9,663 nucleotides of DNA from CAZYVD01 sp964651045 (GTDB taxonomy: Bacteria > Zhuqueibacterota > QNDG01 > DSAB01), in NCBI GenBank assembly GCA_964651045.1, contig CAZYVD010000081.1:1-9663 (forward strand), given 5' to 3'. Each line of letters starts with the position of its first letter. The stretch's first letter is position 1. The translations under genes were made by a program, and so were the position numbers. Below the pieces are notes generated by a model that was not told the DNA's origin, made no database searches, and saw only the letters and a program-made list of their open reading frames with translations. Shown here one piece after another: positions 1-8,179 of this stretch.

Positions 1-523
1 ATCGGCTGCAAGTCGATAACAGAAATAGAGACCAAGCACAACGAAAAAGACCTGTAGAATATCGGGATGAGATACTATGGTAAATTTTAAATAGTTAGTA
101 GGGAGTATTAATAAAAAAAGCACGGCCATCCAACCATACAACGATCCAATGAGACTTCTGGCAATTAGAAAAATTAAAACTACTGTAAAAATCCCAAAGA
201 TCAGAGGTATCAGCCTTAGGACAATTATTATAAGACTCTCATCCACAGATACCAGTCGATCCATGATCATCAGGGGAACGAGTGTAATATTAAAATAGAG
301 ATGACCGTAACTACTAAAATAGATCGTGAATGAAACTCTTTTGCCGAACAGCATCTCTGATCAGGTGTAGGTGCCTGGCCTCATCGCCATCTATTCCTGC
401 AGCCTCTATCAATCGCACACTCTCTGAATCAACAACAATTGCAGGCCATGCAAACCAGATATAAAATAACACGATAATTATTGAAAATATAACAAGCTCA
501 ACCTTTTGTCTAGCCTTGAGCAT
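1..523 (-). CDS. GT-C (PMT/GT39-like) membrane glycosyltransferase, partial and frameshifted
   Basis: The start ATG at 523-521 opens a 69-residue frame ending at a TAG (316-314). It has a short basic start, one hydrophobic segment (about residues 10-30) and then a loop with D47-E48 in the context GDEARHLHL. That matches the acidic first-loop motif of PMT/ArnT-type GT-C enzymes, which move sugars from lipid-phosphate donors on the outer face of the inner membrane. Removing one T from the T4 tract at 319-316 joins this frame to one that is open to base 1. That frame reads SSYGHLYFN, then several hydrophobic helices and PTNYLKFTIVSHPD. About 174 residues are then visible, against roughly 450-600 in the family, so the C-terminus lies outside the window. 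The start is 7 nt after the acyP stop, with no strong ribosome site. The break is either a sequencing or assembly error or a recent inactivation. The family call is good; the sugar and acceptor are unknown. Confidence 0.75.
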
Positions 524-530
524 AATATTT

Positions 531-806
531 TCAGAATCTTATGTCAAAGTCTGAATACTGTCCCGTCCATCTCTTCCAGTTGACTCGCACCTCTCTTACA
601 ACCGCCCATTGATTACCGGTTTTCAATTCACTTATCAGACTCTCTATCAACCCTCTTGGGCCTTCTACCTCAATCTCCACATCACCCCCCGGGAGGTTTC
701 TTACCCATCCAGTAAGCTGCATCCTCTTTGCATGGTTCATAACAAAATAGCGATAGCCAACTCCCTGTACTATACCAGAGACAACGATATGGGCTCTTAC
801 ATCCAT
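531..806 (-). CDS. acyP: acylphosphatase
   Basis: This 91-residue cytosolic enzyme hydrolyses the carboxyl-phosphate bond of acyl phosphates. The full family signature is present: GIVQGVGYR at residues 11-19, with the phosphate-binding Arg at R19, and GWVRNLPGGDVEIEVEG at 33-49, with the catalytic Asn at N37. These match the Arg and Asn positions of characterised acylphosphatases, and the length is the usual 90 or so residues. A ribosome site (GGAG at 816-813, 6 nt before the ATG) supports the start. The gene begins 27 nt after the TIGR00725 gene and ends 7 nt before the glycosyltransferase gene, so it belongs to the same minus-strand transcript. The physiological substrate of bacterial acylphosphatases is generally unclear, and the neighbours do not settle it. 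Confidence 0.96.
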   Translation of the reverse strand: MDVRAHIVVSGIVQGVGYRYFVMNHAKRMQLTGWVRNLPGGDVEIEVEGPRGLIESLISELKTGNQWAVVREVRVNWKRWTGQYSDFDIRF

Positions 807-833
807 CTTAATCTCCAGCCAGTAATTATTATT

Positions 834-1313
834 TTAAATATCAGATGCGATCTGCTGAAATAGTAATTCTACAGCGGTCCGGGGTGAATCTGAAGTAAGT
901 ATAGTATCGTCAAACTGCCAGCTTCTAAGAGATACAAGGGGAACATCTAATTGTTTTGCGAATGCCATCTCGGACAGAGTACCATATTTCCCACCGATAG
1001 CTAATACTCCATCGGATGAGTTTATGATAATCGCATTTCTTGCTATACCCATGTTTGTTGGTATTGCAATGTCGACATATGGATTAGCATCTTCTATATT
1101 TGCCGTTGGAAGAATTCCCACGGTCATTCCACCTGCCAATTTTGCCCCTCTGCATGCAGCCTCCATCACTCCTCCAAGACCACCGCATATAAGAACTGCC
1201 TTGCGAAGTGCAATCTCTCTTCCAACCTCCTCTGCAAATCGCAGCAACTCATCACCCACCTCTCTTCCACCTATCACACCTATTTGAATACTTCTCTTCA
1301 TTGTATTTGACAT
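834..1313 (-). CDS. TIGR00725 family protein (LOG/SLOG-like Rossmann fold)
   Basis: The product has 159 residues and a Rossmann-type fold. The N-terminal strand and loop IGVIGG (11-16) is followed by CGGLGGVMEAACRGA (43-57) and the second signature GGKYGTLSE (107-115). These correspond to the GG-x-GG-x-ME and PGG-x-GT-x-x-E motifs of the lysine-decarboxylase-like/LOG superfamily, with GGK in place of PGG, as expected of the shorter TIGR00725 group. LOG proteins release cytokinin-type bases from nucleoside monophosphates. For TIGR00725 members I know of no demonstrated reaction, so nucleotide binding is an inference. The ATG overlaps the stop of the large upstream gene by one base (TAATG at 1315-1311), which suggests translational coupling. 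M5 (1301-1299) is a possible alternative start. The family call is strong and the function is open. Confidence 0.88.
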   Translation of the reverse strand: MSNTMKRSIQIGVIGGREVGDELLRFAEEVGREIALRKAVLICGGLGGVMEAACRGAKLAGGMTVGILPTANIEDANPYVDIAIPTNMGIARNAIIINSSDGVLAIGGKYGTLSEMAFAKQLDVPLVSLRSWQFDDTILTSDSPRTAVELLFQQIASDI

Positions 1314-4120
1314 TATCTGAGCAGAATTGCCTTTTTTACATCCCTGAATCTGTCTGATTGAAAAAGAATAAAATAGAGGCCTGTTGATACAACACGACCG
1401 AAAGAGTCCCTTCCATCCCAGATAACCTCATGGAATCCCTTCTCTACCATACGATCCAAAAGTATTCTCACTCTCCGGCCGTGTGCATCATAAATTACTA
1501 TCACAGTGTGTGATGAAACAGGAACTGCAAAACGAATCCTCGTCTCCTGGTTAAATGGATTTGGATTATTCTGAAACAGTTCAAAGGATGTTGCAACCTT
1601 GTCTGCCTCATCATCCTTTACATCTGTTGCAAGGTTAAAGCTCCTGTATAGATCTCTGCAAACCACCGAAAGTCCTGTCTTATCAATCGCTGTTACCCGC
1701 CAGAAATAGCTGCCGTCGAGAAAAGAGCCGGGCCGATCCAATCCGTAAGATTGCGTCCAGATTCCTTCGATCTTGACTCCTATAGGACTGTTGAAAAGAA
1801 GCGTTGTGTCAACCTCGAGAATGTAGGCAACAACATCCCCAGTATCTGGATCAATAGAGCTTTCCCATGAAAACCTGATCGTATCTGGCATTATTGAAAA
1901 AACTGCTTCATCTTCAGGAAGAATAAGTCCAAATTCACCTGGAGGATCAGGAGCAGGATCAACAACAATTAACATCTCCCCCCATCCAGAAGAATCAAGA
2001 GGATCTGTAGCTTTTAGCAGTAGTGTGTCACTCCCATTCCAGTCTCTAAGTTTGTTGTGAATTAAAATGACTTTTTGAACAGAATCTACCAATATACCAA
2101 CATTTTCCCCCTCATAAAAATTTATCTCTAACAGTGAGTCAGGACTATTATCATCGACCCATTGAAGAACCTCAGAAAAGCTCAGGCAAAGAGTATCATC
2201 CTCAATGAAAGACGTGTCTGGTATGTTCCACACCGGAGGATCATTCCCAAAATTTGCCACAACACTCTTAGGAGAGTCCATGATAAGAGAATCTGGATTG
2301 GCAGAACCTGCCAGGTCTCCAGTCCATCCATCAAAAGAATAATATCCAGAGGGCAACGCCTCGACAACTGCCGTTAAATCTTCTGAAAACCATTTACCTG
2401 GTGGTTCTGGAATCACATTGCCTGTCCCCTCTGGTGTTGCCGATGTTGCCAGAAAATATTCTCTGTTAAAATTAGCAGTTACTGTATCATCGTGCACAGG
2501 TGTAGTATAGTAATGACACCGCTCTTTTCCATTGTCCCATGAGGAGAATAGGCAGCGAGTCCCCTGAGCAGGACTCTGAATCGAATCTATGGATATGTAG
2601 TGTAGACTGTCCTCAATCCATGTAAAAGTATGAGGTGCTGTATAGGATATACCATCTACACTGAATTCCATGGCTAGAGGAGTCGTGTTTATGACAATAG
2701 TGTGAGTAATGAGCCGCTTCTCTTCACTGCAAGAGATCTGAAGAGGTTTAGAATACTGCTCGGCAATATGCTGAGCCGTCTCTTGACTCAGATTCTCCGG
2801 CAGATAAAAATAGGCAAGAGCAAAATTCAACACATCTGTTATGCTGCTTCCGCTCACCTGAATTCCCGATTCTCCGTATGACCTATTATCACCAGTATCA
2901 CCCGAAAAATTCCATATCGAATCTCTATAATATAGAATCTGTTTTGAACCCAGCGGCTCGCCCTCAAACTCCATCACAGAAACTATAGAACCATTCTGAA
3001 TAGCGGCACCACTATTTTCAGGATCTGCTACAATCAGATACCAGTTTACTCCAGGCCAGTCGAGATTATCGTTATATTCATCCGGCGATAGATCTATCTT
3101 CAGTCCAAGGTTATTATAAGGATTATAGAATATCATCCCAAACCCATTTTTATTTAGATCTGTTGTTAGACGTATCTTTTTAATGTCTCCCTCTTCCAAC
3201 TCTGGAACTACCACACTGTCCATTCTCCATTCATAATATGTCGGATAGTAGGTCGAATTGAACCTCAGGCTGTCCAGAAAATCAATGCTGATTCCAGCCA
3301 GATTACCAGTGCCCTTAATCATTATAATGAGAGATCTGTTTACCCTGACAATATTATTCTTTGTAACGTCCACTCTTTTTTTCTTTACCTTGAGATGAAT
3401 CTTAAAACCAGTCACCACCTCTATGTCCTCATCCATCTCTTCCTTTATTGTAATCTCTTTGTTTATTCCATATTTTTTAATCTTCAATACTATGCGCAGC
3501 TTTTGTCTGTCAAGAAAATCGAGTCCATCACCTCCTGCAGAACTTTTTAGTATTAAATCCTCCTGAAAACCGCTTTTCCCATGAACGATTTCATATAGAT
3601 CTGTCTCCACACGATCATCTTCAGGATGATATCTTATATATTTTTTTGATGATGTGTCGAGAGTAGGTGAAAAAAACACATAAGCCCATCCCCTCTTGCC
3701 ATCCAGAGAATCTTGGGCACTGATACGATATCTAACGTTTGCCTCGGCACTGTCATCCTCAACCCAAACAGTAGCATAACAGCTGTCACCAATATCCCTT
3801 GCCATGAATACTATCTCATCATCTGGATCCAGCACACCATTTCCAGAACTCAAATAGGAAATTCCTCCATCCTTCTCGTCTATCTGAAAAGGAATCGCCT
3901 CCCACCTTTTATCATCTTCTATATATCTATAGATCCTTATGCCTCTAACAGGCCTTCCAAAAAACGAAGGAAGATCAGATCCAATGAGAATTATAGGATC
4001 ATGATACCTGTCGATTTGTCCTATATCCTTTCCTGAGACCGGCATATAATAATGAGATGTTATCAGAAGCAGGACAACTAACGGCAGGATTACTTTTTTA
4101 TATCTATTATCAGGCCCCAT
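1313..4120 (-). CDS. large secreted multidomain protein with bacterial repeats, FnIII-like module and FlgD/T9SS-like C-terminal tail
   Basis: The 935-residue product begins with a signal peptide: K8-K9, a hydrophobic core at 10-20, and likely cleavage near VSG (28-30). Residues 31-460 are acidic, beta-rich and unrecognised. Two divergent InlB-type bacterial repeats follow at about 474-551 (SVDGISYTAPHTFTW; FSSWDNG; VTANF) and 555-624 (FDGWTGDL; VVANF). A cadherin-like stretch spans about 628-722 (PPVWNIPDTSFIEDD). An FnIII-like module spans about 727-830 (DTIRFSWESSIDPDTGD; GSYFWRVTAIDKTG). The C-terminal domain, about 846-935, has FELFQNNPNPFN, then IYDAHGRRVR, WDGRDSFGRVVSTGLYF and the end KKAILLR. 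This resembles FlgD Ig-like and type A T9SS sorting domains, so export to the surface or medium is inferred. GGGGG at 4130-4126 is the ribosome site. The start lies 31 nt after asnS, so it appears cotranscribed. No catalytic motif was recognised. Confidence 0.85.
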   Translation of the reverse strand: MGPDNRYKKVILPLVVLLLITSHYYMPVSGKDIGQIDRYHDPIILIGSDLPSFFGRPVRGIRIYRYIEDDKRWEAIPFQIDEKDGGISYLSSGNGVLDPDDEIVFMARDIGDSCYATVWVEDDSAEANVRYRISAQDSLDGKRGWAYVFFSPTLDTSSKKYIRYHPEDDRVETDLYEIVHGKSGFQEDLILKSSAGGDGLDFLDRQKLRIVLKIKKYGINKEITIKEEMDEDIEVVTGFKIHLKVKKKRVDVTKNNIVRVNRSLIIMIKGTGNLAGISIDFLDSLRFNSTYYPTYYEWRMDSVVVPELEEGDIKKIRLTTDLNKNGFGMIFYNPYNNLGLKIDLSPDEYNDNLDWPGVNWYLIVADPENSGAAIQNGSIVSVMEFEGEPLGSKQILYYRDSIWNFSGDTGDNRSYGESGIQVSGSSITDVLNFALAYFYLPENLSQETAQHIAEQYSKPLQISCSEEKRLITHTIVINTTPLAMEFSVDGISYTAPHTFTWIEDSLHYISIDSIQSPAQGTRCLFSSWDNGKERCHYYTTPVHDDTVTANFNREYFLATSATPEGTGNVIPEPPGKWFSEDLTAVVEALPSGYYSFDGWTGDLAGSANPDSLIMDSPKSVVANFGNDPPVWNIPDTSFIEDDTLCLSFSEVLQWVDDNSPDSLLEINFYEGENVGILVDSVQKVILIHNKLRDWNGSDTLLLKATDPLDSSGWGEMLIVVDPAPDPPGEFGLILPEDEAVFSIMPDTIRFSWESSIDPDTGDVVAYILEVDTTLLFNSPIGVKIEGIWTQSYGLDRPGSFLDGSYFWRVTAIDKTGLSVVCRDLYRSFNLATDVKDDEADKVATSFELFQNNPNPFNQETRIRFAVPVSSHTVIVIYDAHGRRVRILLDRMVEKGFHEVIWDGRDSFGRVVSTGLYFILFQSDRFRDVKKAILLR

Positions 4121-4151
4121 TATTTCCCCCTTTCAGTATTGGAATAGAACA

Positions 4152-5444
4152 TCATGGGGTCAGTCTATGCATCATTCTTGGAAATGGGATCGTCTCACGC
4201 ACATGTGGAAGCTTACATATCCATGCTACTGTTCGTTCTATACCGAGGCCAAAACCCGAATGGGGCACGGTTCCATATTTGCGAAGGTCAAGATACCATT
4301 TAAAGGCTTCGATTGGCAGATTATTCTCTTTGATCCTTCTGAGAAGCTCGTCATAATCGTCTTCCCTCTGTCCACCTCCAATGATCTCACCATATCCCTC
4401 AGGAGCAAGAACGTCTACACCAAGAGCCTTGGATGGATCATCCGGATCCCGCTTCATATAGAAGGCCTTTATCTCTGCCGGATATCTGTGAACCATTAGT
4501 GGCCTCTCAAATCTCTCAGATATTACTGTTTCATCGCCTCCCCCAAAATCGTTCCCGTATTCAAAATCTACACCACTCTCTTTCAATATTTTGACCGCCT
4601 CGTCATAAGAGATTCTTGGAAACGGCACTTCAACCTTTTCCAGCGGTGTTGTATCCCTCTCCAGTCTCTTCAGCTCTTCCTGTCGATTCTCTAAAACCCT
4701 GTGCACAATGTATGTAACAAACTCCTCAGCAAGCCGCATATTATCATCAAGATCGGCCCATGCAACTTCAGGCTCTACCATCCAGAACTCCGTTAAATGA
4801 CGGCGAGTCTTCGATTTTTCGGCCCTGAAAGTAGGTCCAAAACAGTAAACCTTTCCCAATGCTCCAATCGAAGCTTCACTATAGAGCTGCCCACTCTGTG
4901 TAAGGTATGCCTTTTTTCCGAAATATTCTGTTTCAAAAAGTGTTGTGGTACCCTCACATGCAGCAGGTGTAAAAATAGGGGTGTCTACAAGCGTAAAGCC
5001 GCGGCTGTCAAAAAAATCTCTGCACGCTTTGATTATCTCATGACGTATTTTAAGAATGGCAACCTGTCTGGAAGAACGAAGCCAGAGATGCCTATGGTCC
5101 ATCAGAAATGCCGTACCGTGCTCTTTTGGTGTAATGGGATAATCCCTTGTCAGCTGATAAATTTGAATCTCTCCTGTCTGAAGCTCATAGCCTCCAGGAG
5201 CACGTTTGTCAGGAGAGACCTTTCCTTTTACTATTACTGAAGACTCCTGAGTGATCTGCTCTGCTGCATTAAAGGTTTCCTCAGACACATCCGCTTTGGA
5301 TACCACGCATTGAATCAATCCCGTTCCATCTCTTACGAGAAGAAACCAGAGTTTACCGCTGCATCTCTTATTGTAGAGCCAGCCGCGTATCTCAATTTCC
5401 CTACCCTCATGTTTCGACACATCTGAAATATAGACTCTATCCAT
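4152..5444 (-). CDS. asnS: asparagine--tRNA ligase (AsnRS), class II
   Basis: This enzyme charges tRNA-Asn with asparagine using ATP. At 430 residues it has the length of Bacillus-type AsnRS and resembles it throughout. The N-terminal OB-fold anticodon-binding domain covers about 1-105 (GWLYNKRCSGKLWFLLVRDGTG). YPITPKEHGTAFLMDHRHLWLRS follows at 102-124. Motif 2 is FGPTFRAEKSKTRRHLTEFWMVEPE (202-226), and motif 3 is GFGLGIERTVAW (397-408), followed by VRETIPFPRMMHRLTP. The AEKSKTRRHLTEFWMVEPE and IPFPR wording indicates AsnRS rather than AspRS. A very good ribosome site, GAGGAG (5455-5450, 5 nt before ATG), fixes the start. Its presence implies direct Asn-tRNA formation, at least in part, rather than sole reliance on the GatCAB transamidation route. 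It lies 32 nt after gpsA. Confidence 0.97.
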   Translation of the reverse strand: MDRVYISDVSKHEGREIEIRGWLYNKRCSGKLWFLLVRDGTGLIQCVVSKADVSEETFNAAEQITQESSVIVKGKVSPDKRAPGGYELQTGEIQIYQLTRDYPITPKEHGTAFLMDHRHLWLRSSRQVAILKIRHEIIKACRDFFDSRGFTLVDTPIFTPAACEGTTTLFETEYFGKKAYLTQSGQLYSEASIGALGKVYCFGPTFRAEKSKTRRHLTEFWMVEPEVAWADLDDNMRLAEEFVTYIVHRVLENRQEELKRLERDTTPLEKVEVPFPRISYDEAVKILKESGVDFEYGNDFGGGDETVISERFERPLMVHRYPAEIKAFYMKRDPDDPSKALGVDVLAPEGYGEIIGGGQREDDYDELLRRIKENNLPIEAFKWYLDLRKYGTVPHSGFGLGIERTVAWICKLPHVRETIPFPRMMHRLTP

Positions 5445-5476
5445 CTAATCTCCTCTCTGATTTCATTTTTTTACAT

Positions 5477-6490
5477 TCACTTAGTCCAATCCTCATCCTT
5501 TGGCTCCCTGGTCATCAAATCGTAAACAGCCTTCTTTGGATCCTTTCCCTTGAAGAGTACATTGTAAACCTCTGTTGTAATAGGCATATCTATATCATAC
5601 TTTTTAGAAAGTTCTATTGCAGACTCTGTTGTCTTTACACCTTCTGCTATCATTACCATCTCTTCAAGTACATCTTTCAGTGTTCTGCCCTTTCCTATCT
5701 GTTCTCCAACATATCTATTCCGACTGTGGCGACTTGTACATGTAACTATCAGATCTCCAATTCCTGAAAGGCCTGCAAATGTCATGGGCTTTGCACCCAT
5801 CGCTGTTCCGAGTCTTATTATCTCTACCATACCTCTGTTTAAAAGCGCAGCCTTTGTATTGTCGCCAAACCCAACCCCATCACTTATTCCTGCTGCCACT
5901 GCTATGACATTTTTCAATGCCCCGCCCAACTCAACTCCAACAACATCATCATTTGTATATACACGGAAATTTGGATTCATTAAAATACTCTGAACTCTCC
6001 TTGCCGTTCCCCTGTCAGAACATGCCGCCACAACAACAGTTGGGATCTCTCTGCTTACCTCCTCAGCATGACTCGGCCCGGAAACAACCACCATTCGATC
6101 CTCTGATACAGATGGAACTGTCTGGAGAATTATTTCTGAGACTCTGAGGAGTGTCTTATTTTCAATGCCCTTGCTACCGCTTACAAATATTGGATTCCCA
6201 ATCTTAATATGCGCCAACCTTTCACAAACAGAACGAACAACATGTGTAGGGATTGCTATTACTACTACCTCCTTGTCAGCAACTGCCATCTCAAGATCAG
6301 AAGTTATTACTATGTTTTCAGGAATATATATTCCAGGAAGAAAATCTGGATTCTCTCTCGTCCTGTCCACTCTTTGTGCCAGATCTTTTTGAAACTCCCA
6401 TACAGTGACCTCATGTCCATTTCTATTTAATAATATAGCTAATGCAGTTCCCCAGCTTCCACAACCTATTACACATACATTGACCATCAT
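5477..6490 (-). CDS. gpsA: NAD(P)-dependent sn-glycerol-3-phosphate dehydrogenase
   Basis: GpsA reduces dihydroxyacetone phosphate to sn-glycerol 3-phosphate, the backbone of phospholipids, in the cytosol. The 337-residue protein has the nucleotide-binding loop GCGSWGTA (9-16), SGSKGIE (104-110), SGPSHAEEV (137-145), and ELGGALKNV (187-195) with the catalytic Lys at K193. The substrate-binding segment NTKAALLNRGM (211-221) and the C-terminal GLSGIGDLIVTCTSRHSRNR (240-259) are also present. Length and motif order are those of bacterial GpsA. Two consecutive ATGs (6490-6488 and 6487-6485) could serve as start, and a GGGGC ribosome-site-like stretch lies just upstream (6500-6496). The gene follows plsY by 16 nt. 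This pairing is functionally coherent, because PlsY consumes the product. Confidence 0.97.
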   Translation of the reverse strand: MMVNVCVIGCGSWGTALAILLNRNGHEVTVWEFQKDLAQRVDRTRENPDFLPGIYIPENIVITSDLEMAVADKEVVVIAIPTHVVRSVCERLAHIKIGNPIFVSGSKGIENKTLLRVSEIILQTVPSVSEDRMVVVSGPSHAEEVSREIPTVVVAACSDRGTARRVQSILMNPNFRVYTNDDVVGVELGGALKNVIAVAAGISDGVGFGDNTKAALLNRGMVEIIRLGTAMGAKPMTFAGLSGIGDLIVTCTSRHSRNRYVGEQIGKGRTLKDVLEEMVMIAEGVKTTESAIELSKKYDIDMPITTEVYNVLFKGKDPKKAVYDLMTREPKDEDWTK

Positions 6491-6506
6491 ATAAAGCCCC
6501 TTATTC

Positions 6507-7142
6507 TTACTTTCTCTTTGAAAAATTTAAACGCTTCTCCTGACCTCGAATCAGCCTCTTAATGTTGGATCTGTGATTTACTATTATCAACACACCAAGG
6601 ATAATACTGACCACAACGGTGTAGATCGATATCTCACTATTCATAAACCTCCTCTGCATTACTACTGCGATTGGAAAGATCATACCTGCCGCCAAAGATC
6701 CCACAGAGACTATTCTGACTGTCAGTACTATAACGAGCCATATAATAAGGGTTAAAAGCGTAGCAAAGGGAACCATGGCAACAAACACACCAAATGCAGT
6801 GCCAACTCCTTTACCACCCCGAAATCCGGCAAAAATAGTCCAGACATGCCCGGCAACAGCCCCAAGCCCAGCAACTATCTGAAGTATCGAATGATCAATA
6901 CCCGGGTGGCCAAGATGAATCTGAGAAATAAAAAGCACTGCAATTGTTCCCTTGGCAATATCAAAACACATGACAAATAGTGCAGGTTTCCAGCCCATCA
7001 CTCTGTAGACATTTGTTGCTCCTGCATTGCCGCTTCCATATTTTCTTAAGTCATCCTTTAAAATTATCCTGCCAGCAATCAATGCTGATGGAATCGAACC
7101 TATCAAATAGCTCAATATTATTATAAGTAAGATAGTTATCAT
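6507..7142 (-). CDS. plsY: glycerol-3-phosphate acyltransferase PlsY (acyl-phosphate dependent)
   Basis: PlsY transfers an acyl chain from acyl-phosphate to position 1 of glycerol 3-phosphate, giving lysophosphatidic acid. It is an inner-membrane protein. The 211-residue sequence is strongly hydrophobic, with several membrane segments (about 2-24, 54-75, 85-107, 117-142, 146-163, 172-188). The three family motifs are visible: SGNAGATN (37-44), GHVWTIFAGFRGGKGVGTAFG (98-118) and RIVSVGSLAA (143-152). The tail NHRSNIKRLIRGQEKRL (189-205) is also typical. In motif 2 the Pro usual in GHxxP is Thr102. The other key residues are kept, so I expect an active enzyme. The ribosome site is weak (AGAAAAG just upstream). 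The gene starts 29 nt after purM. An acylphosphatase is encoded further down the operon, but no direct link to acyl-phosphate turnover can be claimed. Confidence 0.96.
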   Translation of the reverse strand: MITILLIIILSYLIGSIPSALIAGRIILKDDLRKYGSGNAGATNVYRVMGWKPALFVMCFDIAKGTIAVLFISQIHLGHPGIDHSILQIVAGLGAVAGHVWTIFAGFRGGKGVGTAFGVFVAMVPFATLLTLIIWLVIVLTVRIVSVGSLAAGMIFPIAVVMQRRFMNSEISIYTVVVSIILGVLIIVNHRSNIKRLIRGQEKRLNFSKRK

Positions 7143-7171
7143 ATCTTTTCTATTGAGAATCCGTTGTATCT

Positions 7172-8179
7172 CTACTCAATATGACCTATAACTACCGGCT
7201 TCTCTCCCTCATTTTTAAAATGGTTAATAACATAATCTAAATCATCTGGTGATATTATTAATACAAAACCAATACCCATGTTGAATGTTCTTCTCATCTC
7301 CTCGTCAGGCACTTTTCCAATTCTCTGTATGAGATTAAAAATTTCAGGCACCTGCCATTTATTCCAGAAGACTTTAACCCTTCTTCCTTCAGGAAGCAGA
7401 CGATTTGTGTTGGAAACAATACCGCCTCCAGTTATATGTGCCATTCCCTTAATCCTATCGGTATCTAAAAGTGGTAAGATAGGCCTGAGATAGCACTTAT
7501 GAACCTGAAGCAGTGCCTCACCTATCTTCATTCCACAATCTTCTACCAAGTCGTCTATTTTGTATCCCGCGATTTCAAACAATACCTTTCTTGCCAGAGA
7601 GTATCCATTTGTATGCAGACCATTTGATGAGAGGCCCACAACAATATCCTGTTTTCGGATTTTAGATCCATCTATTATCCTATCCTTTTCTACTATGCCT
7701 ACAATACATCCAGCAATGTCATACTCTCCCTCTCTGTAAAAGCCGGGCATCTCTGCCATCTCTCCACCTATGAGTGAACATCTGTTATCTCTGCATGCCC
7801 TTGCCATCCCAGAAACAATCTCTTTTATTACACTCGGCGTAAGTTTGCCCGTACCGATATAATCAAGAAAAAACAGTGGCCGTGCACCTCCCACAAGAAT
7901 ATCATTTATACAGTGATTGACCAGATCTTCTCCAACTGTATCGTGCCTTCCTGTCATAAATGCAATCTTAAGCTTTGTTCCTACTCCATCTATAGAAGAA
8001 ACGAGTACTGGACTCTTATACTGCTCTATATCCAGCGTGAAAAACCCCCCAAACTTTCCAAGATCAGTCAGAACATTTGGGCTGAAAGTAGACCTTGCCT
8101 CCTCCTTGATCAGATCGACTGCTTCCTCTCCTGCTTCGATATCCACACCTGCATCTTTATACCTTAGTCTGGCTGCCAT
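7172..8179 (-). CDS. purM: phosphoribosylformylglycinamidine cyclo-ligase (AIR synthetase)
   Basis: PurM closes the imidazole ring of the purine precursor: FGAM + ATP gives AIR + ADP + Pi, in the cytosol. The 335-residue sequence has YKDAGVDI (7-14), the ATP-binding loop LVSSIDGVGTKLKIA (59-73), NHCINDILVGGARPLFFLDY (88-107), LIGGEMAEMPGFY (136-148), SNGLHTNGYSLAR (185-197) and GMAHITGGGIVSNTNRLLP (245-263). All are hallmarks of PurM, and the length is normal. The start is supported by GAGGAG four nt upstream (AGAGGAGAAAG-ATG), which lies inside the end of the DUF4416 gene. The two genes overlap by 23 nt in different frames, consistent with translational coupling. No other pur genes are in the window. 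Confidence 0.97.
   Translation of the reverse strand: MAARLRYKDAGVDIEAGEEAVDLIKEEARSTFSPNVLTDLGKFGGFFTLDIEQYKSPVLVSSIDGVGTKLKIAFMTGRHDTVGEDLVNHCINDILVGGARPLFFLDYIGTGKLTPSVIKEIVSGMARACRDNRCSLIGGEMAEMPGFYREGEYDIAGCIVGIVEKDRIIDGSKIRKQDIVVGLSSNGLHTNGYSLARKVLFEIAGYKIDDLVEDCGMKIGEALLQVHKCYLRPILPLLDTDRIKGMAHITGGGIVSNTNRLLPEGRRVKVFWNKWQVPEIFNLIQRIGKVPDEEMRRTFNMGIGFVLIISPDDLDYVINHFKNEGEKPVVIGHIE

Noticed and set aside
314..325. Programmed ribosomal frameshift in the glycosyltransferase gene
   Set aside because: There is no slippery heptamer of known type and no clear downstream structure; a T4 tract alone is weak support.
4797..5240. Plus-strand open frame of 147 codons
   Set aside because: It lies wholly within asnS on the opposite strand, has no recognisable domain, and asnS is beyond doubt.
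4152..5444. Aspartyl-tRNA synthetase as the identity of this class II synthetase
   Set aside because: The ending RLTP also occurs in AspRS, but motif 2 (AEKSKTRRHLTEFWMVEPE), the IPFPR motif and the 430-residue length fit Bacillus-type AsnRS.
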